NCBI GenBank assembly: GCA_029256565.1
Contig: JAQSXQ010000189.1
Span: 1-6,630 of the forward strand
Source of the DNA: Mycobacterium sp.
Lineage (GTDB): Bacteria > Actinomycetota > Actinomycetes > Mycobacteriales > Mycobacteriaceae
Direction of reading: 5' to 3'
DNA length: 6,630 bases
The notes under the pieces were generated by a model. The model ran no database searches, was not told where the DNA came from, and saw nothing but the letters and a program-made list of their open reading frames with translations. The position numbers and the translations under genes are program-made. Positions 1 through 6,339 of this stretch are shown here, piece after piece; the first letter of the stretch is position 1; each line of letters opens with the position of its first letter.

Positions 1-1954
1 TCGAGTTCCGGATGGATCGGCTTGATCGCCTGGCGGGCGTTCTTGCGGTCGGCGTAGTCGTTGTGGGCGTTCATGCCCATGGGACCGGGACGGTACAGCG
101 CGATCACGGCCACGACGTCTTCGAAGACCGTCGGCTGCATGCGCCGCAGCAGATCTCGCATCGGCCCGCCGTCGAGCTGGAACACACCGAGCGTGTCGCC
201 CCTGCCGAGCAGCTCGTAGGTGAGGGGGTCGTCGAGCGGGACGGAGTCGAGGTCCAGCTCGATGCCACGGTTGGCCTGGATGTTCTCGATGCAGTCACCG
301 ATGATGGTCAGGTTCCGCAGGCCGAGGAAGTCCATCTTGAGCAGGCCGATGGCCTCGCACGACGGGTAGTCCCAGCCCGTGATGATCGCACCGTCCTGGG
401 GCCGCTTCCACAGCGGAATGGCGTCGACGAGCGGCTCGGAACTCATGATCACCGCGCAGGCGTGCACGCCGGCGTTGCGGACCAGGCCCTCGAGGCCGCG
501 CGCGGTCTCGTAGATGGTTCGCACGTCGGGGTCGGTGTCGATCAGCGCGCGGACCTCCGCGGCCTCCTTGTACCGCTCGTGTGCCGGGTCGGTGATGCCC
601 GACAGCGGGATGTCCTTGGCCATGATCGGCGGTGGCAGCGCCTTGGTGATCCGGTCGGCGATCGCGAACCCGGGCTGGCCGTAGTTGACCCGTGCCGAGT
701 CCTTCAGCGCGGCCTTGGTCTTGATGGTGCCGAACGTGATGACCTGTGCCACCCGGTCGCTGCCCCACTTGTTCGCCGCGTAGCGCAGCATCTCGCCGCG
801 GCGGCGATCGTCGAAGTCGATGTCGATGTCGGGCATCGACGCGCGCTCGGGGTTCAGGAACCGCTCGAACAGCAGCCCGTAGGTGATCGGGTCGATGTTG
901 GTGATGCCCATCGCGTAGGCAACCAGCGAACCGGCGGCGGACCCACGGCCGGGGCCCACCCGAATGTCCACCGAGCGTGCGTAGTTGATCAGGTCGGCGA
1001 CGATCAGGAAGTACGAGGGATATCCCTTGTCGCAGATGACCTTGATCTCGTACTGGGCCCGGTCGGTGTATTCGGCGGGCACACCGGCCGGGAACCGTCG
1101 CGCCAAACCGGCGGCGACCTCGTGGGCCAGCCACGACGCCTCGTCGTGGCCGTCGGGCACCGGGAACACCGGCATCCGGTCCTTGGGGGCCCAGACGTCG
1201 GCGTAGGGCTGGACGCGTTCGGCGATGAGCAGCGTCGAGTCGCACGCGCCGGGCACCTCGTCGTCCCACAGTGCCCGCATGTCCGCGGCCGACTTGAGGT
1301 AGTAGCCGTCACCGTCGAACTTGAACCGCGCAGGATCCGACAGCGTCTTGCCCGTCTGGACGCAGAGCAGCGCCTCGTGGTTCCGCGACGCCTCCTTGGT
1401 GACGTAGTGACAGTCGTTTCACGCCACTTGGCTGCGGCCTCGAGCGCTTCACGCTGGTGGCCGAGCCGGAGCCGGGTCTGCACTTCGCCGGACGGGCAGC
1501 CGGTGGTGGCGATGATGCCCGCGGAGTGCTCGGCGATCAGCTCGGCGTCCATCCGCGACCACTTGCCGAGCTGGCCCTCGAACGACGCCATCGACGACAG
1601 CCTGAACAGGTTGCGCAGCCCGGTCGCGTTCTCCGCGACCATGGTCATGTGCGTGTAGGCGCCGCTGCCGGAGACGTCGTCGCCCTTCTGGCTGGGATCG
1701 CCCCACTGCACGCGCTTGGTGTCGAATCGCGACGCCGGGGCGATGTACGCCTCGACGCCGATGATCGGCTTGACGTCCGCATCGATCGCCGCGTTGTAGA
1801 ACTCGCTGGCCCCGAACATGTTGCCGTGGTCCGTCATCCCGAGTGCGGGCATCTCGAGCCGGTTGGCCTCGGCGAACATGTGCTTGACCTTCGCCGCACC
1901 GTCGAGCATGGAGTATTCGGTGTGGTTGTGCAGGTGCACGAAGGATCCGCTCAT
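1..1954 (-). CDS. dnaE1: DNA polymerase III alpha subunit DnaE1, 5' part, partial and frameshifted
   Basis: This is the replicative DNA polymerase alpha subunit, which copies the chromosome as part of the polymerase III holoenzyme. The ATG at 1954 opens a PHP domain with HLHNHTEYSMLDG at residues 7-19, then MTDHGN, GVEAYIAP and TTGCPSGEVQTRLRLG. This frame is good through AAAKWRE (residue 179, codon 1420-1418). The match then continues in another frame from NDCHYVTKEA (1418-1389) without a stop to the window edge. That second part carries the palm motif MPDIDIDFDD (about 807-836, two catalytic aspartates) and KMDFLGLRNLT, whose aspartate at 330-332 is the likely third metal ligand. It ends near IKPIHPEL, so the C-terminal half lies outside the window. 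About 651 residues are encoded, against roughly 1180 in mycobacterial DnaE1. If read as is, the product would be a 316-residue hybrid ending at 1004, with its last 137 residues out of frame. No clear Shine-Dalgarno precedes the ATG; tetR ends 12 bases upstream, so coupling to that gene is plausible. Identity is very secure; whether the break is real is not. Confidence 0.95.
1416..1420 (-). other. Internal deletion/frameshift junction in dnaE1
   Basis: On the minus strand the run GAAACGAC joins the glutamate codon of KWRE (GAA, 1420-1418, first frame) to the asparagine codon of NDCHYV (AAC, 1418-1416, second frame), the two codons sharing one A. The second frame has a stop (TGA, 1421-1419) immediately before it, so no alternative reading bridges the two. 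In the DnaE family these two motifs are separated by about 40 residues that include a conserved YFLELMDHG-like PHP segment. The recalled M. tuberculosis DnaE1 has 40 residues there. A loss of about 121 nt (40 codons plus one base) explains both the missing residues and the frame change. The exact size is an inference from remembered homologues. Confidence 0.85.
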
Positions 1955-1966
1955 AGGGTCGTCAGT

Positions 1967-2668
1967 CTATGGCCGACCTCCGACGGCGTTCGGCGTGTCG
2001 CGGCACGTGTCTTCGGACACCGACCCGATCGACGGACTGTCCAGCAATCCGTGTGAGAAGAGGGTCTGGAGTTGCTTGGTTATCGCGTTCATCGTCGCGC
2101 CGCGATCCGGGAACCCTGCGCACAGGCCGACGCCCCACAGCACCGAGTGCAGCATGTCCGCGATCGGGGTGGCACAGGTGTCCGACGGCAGCTCCCCGCG
2201 CCGCACCGCGTCCCCGACGAGCGTGATCAGGTAGCACCGCAATGCATCGTGACGGTCGTCGCGCAACTCCGGGTTCCTGGTCGCCTCCAGCCGGGAGCTG
2301 ATCAGGAATGACACCTGCGAGCGGTCCCGACGGTCGGTCTCGTACATGACTGCGACCAACGCCGATAGCGATTCCGCCAGCGTGTCACGGCTTCCCGCCC
2401 GCGCGATCCAGTTGCCGACCAGTTCGCCCGCCTCTTCGACCAGGGCTGCGTAGATCTCGTCGCGCGTGGAGAAGTAGTAGTGCAGCGTGGGCCTGCTGAG
2501 ATCGGCCTCGAGCGCGATCGCCTGGAACGTCGCCGCGGGATAACCCCGCTGATTGATCACCGACCGCGCGGCCTTGAGGATGCTCTTGCGCGTTTCCACC
2601 GAGTCGGAGCCAACCGGTCGACCCCGGCGCCTGGTGGCCGGCAGTGGTCTCTCATCGGTTTGCGACAT
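1967..2668 (-). CDS. TetR/AcrR-family transcriptional regulator
   Basis: A 233-residue ligand-responsive DNA-binding repressor of the TetR type. After a basic N-terminal tail (TRRRGRPVGS, 12-21) comes the typical three-helix DNA-binding domain, with TRKSILKAARSVINQRGY at 26-43 and the helix-turn-helix near residues 47-66 (AIALEADLSRPTLHYYF). The remaining 160 residues are the helical ligand-binding and dimerisation domain, which is not conserved enough to name a ligand. The ATG at 2668 is preceded by GAGGTCAGGACG, an acceptable ribosome binding site. The stop lies 12 bases before dnaE1, so the two are likely on one transcript. The rarD gene lies 122 bases upstream on the same strand and is one candidate target; autoregulation is likely given the palindrome in its promoter. 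The C-terminal 25 residues are polar and probably disordered. Family assignment is secure; target and effector are unknown. Confidence 0.9.
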   Translation of the reverse strand: MSQTDERPLPATRRRGRPVGSDSVETRKSILKAARSVINQRGYPAATFQAIALEADLSRPTLHYYFSTRDEIYAALVEEAGELVGNWIARAGSRDTLAESLSALVAVMYETDRRDRSQVSFLISSRLEATRNPELRDDRHDALRCYLITLVGDAVRRGELPSDTCATPIADMLHSVLWGVGLCAGFPDRGATMNAITKQLQTLFSHGLLDSPSIGSVSEDTCRDTPNAVGGRP

Positions 2669-2714
2669 CGTCCTGACCTCACCGACGAGGAGATTGGCGC
2701 TCCTCGCTCAGCAA

Positions 2715-2743
2715 ACAGTATGACATTGCTATCGACCGGTCAA
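2715..2743 (-). promoter_or_regulatory. Predicted promoter of tetR (and probably dnaE1)
   Basis: Reading the minus strand, TTGACC (2743-2738) is followed after exactly 17 bases by TACTGT (2720-2715). These fit the TTGAC-like -35 and TANNNT -10 elements of actinobacterial housekeeping promoters. Transcription would begin near 2708, giving a leader of about 40 bases before the tetR ATG. This is the only good promoter-like pair I found in the 122 bases between rarD and tetR. No experimental support is available. Confidence 0.45.
2732..2743. promoter_or_regulatory. Candidate TetR operator palindrome
   Basis: The 12 bases TCGACCGGTCAA form an imperfect palindrome with a perfect 8-base core GACCGGTC (2734-2741) and 10 of 12 symmetric positions. 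It overlaps the predicted -35 element of the tetR promoter, where a bound repressor would block transcription. Many TetR proteins repress themselves through such sites, but short GC-rich palindromes also arise by chance in this genome, so this is only a candidate. Confidence 0.35.
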
Positions 2744-2790
2744 CCGCAGGCATACGGCAAACTGGGTGCCGCGGCGCGAACTCGCGTTCG

Positions 2791-3738
2791 TCAGGCCTGA
2801 GGCGTTTCCGTGGCCCGGGGAGCGGCGGTCGACGTGGCCGCGGTGGCCTTCGATGCGGACCTGCCGCGCAACGCCCCGAACGTCATGACGAGCAGTGCGA
2901 CCCAGATCAGCCCGAACCCCGCCCATCTCGCGGGTGGCATCGGCTCGTGGCCGATCACGACGCCCCATGCCATCTGCAGGGCCGGGTTGAGGTAGAACAG
3001 CAGACCCATCGTGACGAGCGGGAGTCGCTGCGCCGCGGCGGCGAACAGCAGCAGCGGCACCGCGGTGACCGGACCGGCCAGCACCAGCAGCCACGCATGG
3101 CCGGTGCCGTGCTCCAGGAAGTGGCCCTGGTCGGTCGACTGCAGGAAGACCAGATAACCGGCGGCGATGGGTAGGGCGATCAGGGTCTCGACCGCCACGC
3201 TGACCCGCGGGTCCGCGTCGACGACCTTCTTGACCAGTCCGTAGAGCGCGAACGTGAACGCCAGCACGACCGCGACGTAGGGCGGGGCGCCGACGCCCAC
3301 CGTCAGTACCACCACCGCGACGACCGCGAGCACGAGTGCCGCCAGTTGCCAACGCCCGATCCGTTCCCGGAACACCACCACGCCCAGCGCCACGGTCACC
3401 AGCGGGTTGATGAAGTATCCGAGCGCGGCGTCGACGACGTGGCCGTGCGTCGCCGCGTAGATGTAGGTGCCCCAGTTCGCCGATACCAGCGCCGACGCGG
3501 CGGCGAGCAGCAGCCAGCTGCGACCGCTGAGGCGGCGCAGGTCGCCGAGCCTGCGGGCCACCGCGAGGACGGCGACCATGCAGACGACGCTCCACACGAT
3601 GCGGTGCGCCAGCACCTCCATCGATCCCGCGGGCAGCAACAGCGGGAAGTACCCGGGACACAGACCCCACCAGGCGAAGGCGCCCACGCCGAACAGCACG
3701 CCCGAACGGCGGTGCGCCGCTCCGGCGTCCGCTGTCAC
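2791..3738 (-). CDS. rarD: EamA-family transporter, RarD type
   Basis: An inner-membrane protein of the drug/metabolite transporter superfamily, RarD subfamily; the transported substrate is not known. The 315-residue product is close to the family's usual size (about 300) and shows ten hydrophobic segments, roughly at residues 14-35, 40-60, 74-95, 101-122, 129-149, 152-171, 181-200, 215-237, 241-265 and 272-292, arranged as two EamA repeats. RarD-like signatures include LAHRIVWS near 43-50, NWGTYIYA at 88-95, LGYFINP at 106-112 and FYLNPALQ in the second repeat. A short basic, alanine/threonine-rich tail follows. The chosen start is the GTG at 3738, which overlaps the stop of the upstream pseudouridine synthase gene as GTGA. 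A longer reading from 3858 would add 40 residues with no RarD character that lie over the neighbouring gene. No Shine-Dalgarno is visible, consistent with translational coupling. The gene closes the lspA operon. Confidence 0.9.
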   Translation of the reverse strand: MTADAGAAHRRSGVLFGVGAFAWWGLCPGYFPLLLPAGSMEVLAHRIVWSVVCMVAVLAVARRLGDLRRLSGRSWLLLAAASALVSANWGTYIYAATHGHVVDAALGYFINPLVTVALGVVVFRERIGRWQLAALVLAVVAVVVLTVGVGAPPYVAVVLAFTFALYGLVKKVVDADPRVSVAVETLIALPIAAGYLVFLQSTDQGHFLEHGTGHAWLLVLAGPVTAVPLLLFAAAAQRLPLVTMGLLFYLNPALQMAWGVVIGHEPMPPARWAGFGLIWVALLVMTFGALRGRSASKATAATSTAAPRATETPQA

Positions 3739-4661
3739 GACTGGTGCCGGCGCAGCACGTCCAAGGCGTGGCTCAGGTCCGCCGGGTACGGGCTGGTGAT
3801 CTCGATGCGACGGCCGTCGGCAGGGTGCGCGAAGGCCAGCGAGCGCGCGTGCAGCCACTGGCGTTCCAGGCCGAGCCGCTTCGCGATCGTGGGATCGGCG
3901 CCGTAGGTGAGGTCGCCACAGCAGGGATGGTGCAGCGCCGCGAAGTGGACCCGGATCTGATGGGTCCGGCCGGTCTCCAGGTGGATGTCCAGCAGGCTCG
4001 CGGAGGCGAACGCCTCGACCGTGTCGTAGTGCGTGACGCTGTCTCGACCGTTCTCGGTCACGGCGAACTTCCAGTCGTGACCCCGGTGCCTGCCGATGGG
4101 GGCGTCGATGGTGCCGCTCGACGGGTCGGGGTGCCCCTGCACGAGGGCGTGATAGCGCTTGTCGACCGTGCGTTGCTTGAACGCCCGCTTCATCAGCGTG
4201 TATGCCCGCTCCGAGATCGCGACGACCATCACCCCGGACGTGCCGACGTCGAGTCGGTGCACGATCCCCTGGCGCTCGTGGACGCCCGACGTCGTGATCC
4301 GGTACCCGGCGGCTGCAAGCCCGCCGAGGACGGTGGGTCCGGTCCAGCCGACCGAGGCATGCGCTGCCACGCCTGCGGGCTTGTCGACGGCCACGATGTC
4401 GTCATCGGAGTAGAGGATCGTCATGCCCTCGACGTCGACGGTCGGATTCTCCGGCGGCGCAGGCGGTTCGGGCAACGTGACCTCGAGCCAGGCACCCGCG
4501 GTCAAGCGTTCGGACTTGCCGACCGGGACGCCGTCGACGGCTATCCCGCCGTCCTCGGCCAACGTCGCGACGACCGTCCGGGACAGCCCGAGCAACCGCG
4601 CCAGACCCGCGTCGACGCGCATCCCGGCCAGCCCCTCCGGGACCGGCATCGACCGGGTCAT
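3735..4661 (-). CDS. RluA-family RNA pseudouridine synthase
   Basis: This cytoplasmic enzyme of 308 residues converts specific uridines in RNA, most likely 23S rRNA, to pseudouridine. The N-terminus (about 15-63) is an S4-type RNA-binding domain (RVDAGLARLLGLSR). The catalytic domain contains VAVDKPAGVAAH (90-101) and the hallmark HRLDVGTSG (135-143), with D138 the predicted nucleophile. It continues with DKRYHALVQG, GRTHQIRVHF and HHPCCGDLTYG. It is very close to what I recall of M. tuberculosis Rv1540, which shares the same position after lspA. The ATG at 4661 overlaps the lspA stop as ATGA, and its 3' end overlaps rarD by four bases. A longer upstream reading to 4997 would lie over lspA and has no family similarity. 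RluD-like specificity is likely but cannot be told from RluA or RluC type by eye, so no symbol is given. Confidence 0.95.
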   Translation of the reverse strand: MTRSMPVPEGLAGMRVDAGLARLLGLSRTVVATLAEDGGIAVDGVPVGKSERLTAGAWLEVTLPEPPAPPENPTVDVEGMTILYSDDDIVAVDKPAGVAAHASVGWTGPTVLGGLAAAGYRITTSGVHERQGIVHRLDVGTSGVMVVAISERAYTLMKRAFKQRTVDKRYHALVQGHPDPSSGTIDAPIGRHRGHDWKFAVTENGRDSVTHYDTVEAFASASLLDIHLETGRTHQIRVHFAALHHPCCGDLTYGADPTIAKRLGLERQWLHARSLAFAHPADGRRIEITSPYPADLSHALDVLRRHQS

Positions 4662-5293
4662 CGGGTGGTGTCGGAATCGTCCGATGCCGCACCGGTGCCC
4701 GGCTCGTCGACGACCGGCGCGGGAGTCTCTGCCACCTCGTCGGGCGGACGCCGCCCGTCGGTGTCGAAGTCGAAGCCGAACAACGACAGCCCCACCAGCA
4801 GGATCGCTCCCCCGACGACAGCGGGATCGGCGACGTTGAACACCGGCCACCACCCGATCGACAGGAAGTCGACGACGTGTCCGCGCAGCGGTCCCGGCGA
4901 CCGGAAGAACCTGTCCACCAGGTTGCCGAGCGCGCCGCCCAGGATCATGCCCAGCCCCAGCGCCCACCACGGGGACACCAGTCGGCGGCCCATCCACACG
5001 ATGCCGAACACGACGCCGGTCGCGACGAGGGTCAGCACCCAGGTGTAGCCGGTGGCCATCGAGAACGCCGCGCCCGAGTTGCGCACCAGGGTCCAGGTGA
5101 CGGTGTCGCCGATGATCGAGACGGGTTGGCCGGGCGTGAGCAGTCTGACCGCCAGCACCTTGGTCACCACGTCGAGCGCGAGCACCACCAGAGCGACCGA
5201 CAGCAGGAGGCGCAGGCGGCGGCGGGGCGACGGCGGTACGGGGTCCCCGTCCGCGGTCACGGGCTCCACCGAACCCGACGTTTCATCAGTCAC
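4658..5293 (-). CDS. lspA: Lipoprotein signal peptidase (signal peptidase II)
   Basis: LspA is a membrane aspartyl protease that cleaves the signal peptide of prolipoproteins after lipidation. The 211-residue product has a hydrophilic N-terminal tail (1-25) and four transmembrane segments (about 28-50, 84-101, 109-125 and 150-174). Family motifs are LVRNSGAAFSM (69-79), GGALGNLVDR (119-128), HVVDFL (139-144) and FNVADPAVVGG (152-162). The catalytic aspartates are predicted to be D142 and D156. Position 157 is proline where serine is more common in this motif. An acidic C-terminal tail of about 35 residues follows the last membrane helix, a type of extension seen in actinobacterial LspA. The GTG at 5293 was chosen because it directly precedes the conserved region and leaves an 82-base divergent gap to ansA; GGGATGATGGG upstream is a weak ribosome binding site. 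It is the first gene of the coupled lspA-pseudouridine synthase-rarD operon. Confidence 0.95.
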   Translation of the reverse strand: MTDETSGSVEPVTADGDPVPPSPRRRLRLLLSVALVVLALDVVTKVLAVRLLTPGQPVSIIGDTVTWTLVRNSGAAFSMATGYTWVLTLVATGVVFGIVWMGRRLVSPWWALGLGMILGGALGNLVDRFFRSPGPLRGHVVDFLSIGWWPVFNVADPAVVGGAILLVGLSLFGFDFDTDGRRPPDEVAETPAPVVDEPGTGAASDDSDTTR

Positions 5294-5375
5294 GCACCCA
5301 TCATCCCAAAGACGTCGTGGTGAACAATCGGCGCATGAGCGAAGCGTGCCGACCGTGCCACCGAATCCGTCTGGC
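5294..5375. promoter_or_regulatory. Divergent lspA/ansA intergenic region
   Basis: These 82 bases separate the divergent start codons of lspA (GTG, 5293) and ansA (ATG, 5376) and must hold the promoters for both unless transcription starts inside a neighbouring gene. The central part (about 5300-5330) is noticeably richer in A and T than the coding sequence around it. I could not find a convincing -35/-10 pair in either direction, so only the location is proposed. The ansA-proximal half also contains the possible leader peptide frame. Confidence 0.5.
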
Positions 5376-5379
5376 ATGA
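5335..5379 (+). CDS. Possible 14-residue leader peptide ahead of ansA
   Basis: An ATG at 5335 opens a short frame encoding MSEACRPCHRIRLA. Its TGA (5377-5379) overlaps the ansA ATG (5376-5378) as ATGA. It lies wholly in the gap between lspA and ansA, so it is not a shadow of a coding region. The stop/start overlap would suit translational coupling, and ansA has no visible ribosome binding site of its own. The peptide has no aspartate or asparagine, so classical attenuation on the asparaginase substrate or product is not suggested. The site upstream of its ATG is also weak. A chance occurrence is quite possible. Confidence 0.25.
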   Translation: MSEACRPCHRIRLA

Positions 5380-6320
5380 GCCGCGTCGTCGTCATCACCA
5401 CCGGCGGGACCATCGCCACCAGTACCGATGCCGACGGAGTGGCGCGGCCGACCCGTGGCGGCACGGATCTGCTGTCGACGGCGGGCGCGGCCGCGGACCG
5501 GCGGGTCGTCGACCTGCTGGCACTGGATTCCTCGGAGATCGGACCGCACGAGTGGCAGCGGATCGAGGGTGCGGTGGCTGCAGCCATCGGCGATGGAGCG
5601 CACGGGGTCGTCGTCACGCACGGCACCGACACCATGGAGGAGACCGCGCTGTGGCTCGACCTGGTCCATCGTGGGCCCGAGCCGGTCGTGCTGACCGGCG
5701 CCATGCGCAGCGCCGACGCTCCGGACGCCGACGGTCCCGGAAACCTGCGCGACGCGCTGGCGATCGCCGGCGACCCACGCGCGACGGGCACCGGCGTGAC
5801 GGTGTGCATGGCGGGCACCGTCTGGCAGCCGCTGGGCCTGACCAAGACCGGATCGGGGTTCACCGGCGTCGCCATCGGTTCGGCGTCGCAGGACGGTGTC
5901 GTGCTCGATGGGGTCAAGCGGCGGCCGTCGTTCGCCGACGGCCTCGAGCAGGCGCCCCCGCGCGTCGACGTGGTGGCGAGCTACGCCGGCAGTGACGCGG
6001 TGGCGCTCGATGCCTGCGTGGCCGCCGGGGCACGTGGCATCGTCCTGGAGGCCATGGGCGCAGGCAACGCCGGACCCGACGTCGTCGACGGCGTCCGGCG
6101 TGCCACCGCCCGAGGCGTGACCGTGGCCGTCAGCACCCGCGTGCCGGGTGCCAGGGTGTCCGCACGGTACGGCCCCGGGCTCGCACTGGCCGAGGCGGGC
6201 GCGGTGCCGGTGCCGGTGCTGCGGACACCGCAGGCGCGCGTGCTGCTGATGGCCGCGCTGGCCGCCGGCGCTGACGTCGGCGCCGTCTTCGCCGAGTGGG
6301 GCGAGGTGCCGTTCGGCTAG
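5376..6320 (+). CDS. ansA: L-asparaginase (type I/II asparaginase family)
   Basis: This enzyme hydrolyses L-asparagine to aspartate and ammonia. The 314-residue product begins with MSRVVVITTGGTIAT, which carries the first active-site signature with nucleophile T12. LDSSE (50-54) is the substrate-binding loop. HGTDTMEETALW (82-93) is the second signature, with T84 and D85. LTGAMRSADAPDADGPGNLRDA (106-127) is typical of the family, and K157 in LTKTGSGF is the likely catalytic lysine. The C-terminal domain has VVASYAGSDAVALDACVAAGARGIVLEAMGAGNA-like and STRVPGARV motifs, and the chain ends soon after the usual LLMAALAAG helix. No signal peptide is visible, so it is probably cytoplasmic. The ATG at 5376 matches the family N-terminus; in-frame GTGs at 5346 and 5355 could add seven to ten residues. 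In M. tuberculosis ansA also sits between dinX and lspA on the opposite strand. It converges on dinB with only 10 bases between stops. Confidence 0.95.
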   Translation: MSRVVVITTGGTIATSTDADGVARPTRGGTDLLSTAGAAADRRVVDLLALDSSEIGPHEWQRIEGAVAAAIGDGAHGVVVTHGTDTMEETALWLDLVHRGPEPVVLTGAMRSADAPDADGPGNLRDALAIAGDPRATGTGVTVCMAGTVWQPLGLTKTGSGFTGVAIGSASQDGVVLDGVKRRPSFADGLEQAPPRVDVVASYAGSDAVALDACVAAGARGIVLEAMGAGNAGPDVVDGVRRATARGVTVAVSTRVPGARVSARYGPGLALAEAGAVPVPVLRTPQARVLLMAALAAGADVGAVFAEWGEVPFG

Positions 6321-6339
6321 GACTGGTCGGCTAGGACTG
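6313..6339. repeat. 13-base tandem direct repeat at the ansA/dinB convergent stops
   Basis: TCGGCTAGGACTG occurs perfectly at 6313-6325 and again at 6327-6339, with a period of 14 bases. The first copy contains the ansA stop (TAG, 6318-6320). The second contains the dinB stop on the other strand (CTA, 6331-6333). Each copy holds the self-complementary CTAG, so either copy could supply a stop to both genes. It looks like a recent small tandem duplication. Confidence 0.85.

Noticed and set aside
1004..1417. The out-of-frame 137-residue tail of the dnaE1 hybrid frame, considered as a genuine alternative C-terminus.
   Set aside because: The conserved DnaE protein continues in the other frame across the same bases; the tail is Arg/Thr/Ser-rich and matches nothing I recognise.
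12..1658. A 548-codon open frame on the plus strand opposite dnaE1.
   Set aside because: The minus strand encodes unmistakable DnaE1 motifs here. The plus-strand product is rich in Arg, Val, Asp and His with no domain pattern, as expected for an antisense shadow in high-GC DNA.
2776..2790. A small hairpin just after the rarD stop (CGAAC-GCGA-GTTCG on the minus strand), considered as a terminator.
   Set aside because: The stem is only five base pairs with no following T run, so it is too weak to call an intrinsic terminator.
3744..5048. A 434-codon plus-strand open frame opposite the pseudouridine synthase and lspA genes.
   Set aside because: It covers two well-recognised minus-strand genes, its composition is shadow-like, and it shows no family motif.
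5052..5375. A 5' extension of ansA starting inside lspA.
   Set aside because: The added 108 residues overlap the lspA coding region and include a low-complexity arginine run; the asparaginase N-terminus begins at 5376.
5294..5917. A 5' extension of lspA giving a 419-residue protein.
   Set aside because: The extra 208 residues overlap ansA, lack LspA similarity and are Ser/Pro/Thr-rich noise. The GTG at 5293 gives a normal-sized LspA.
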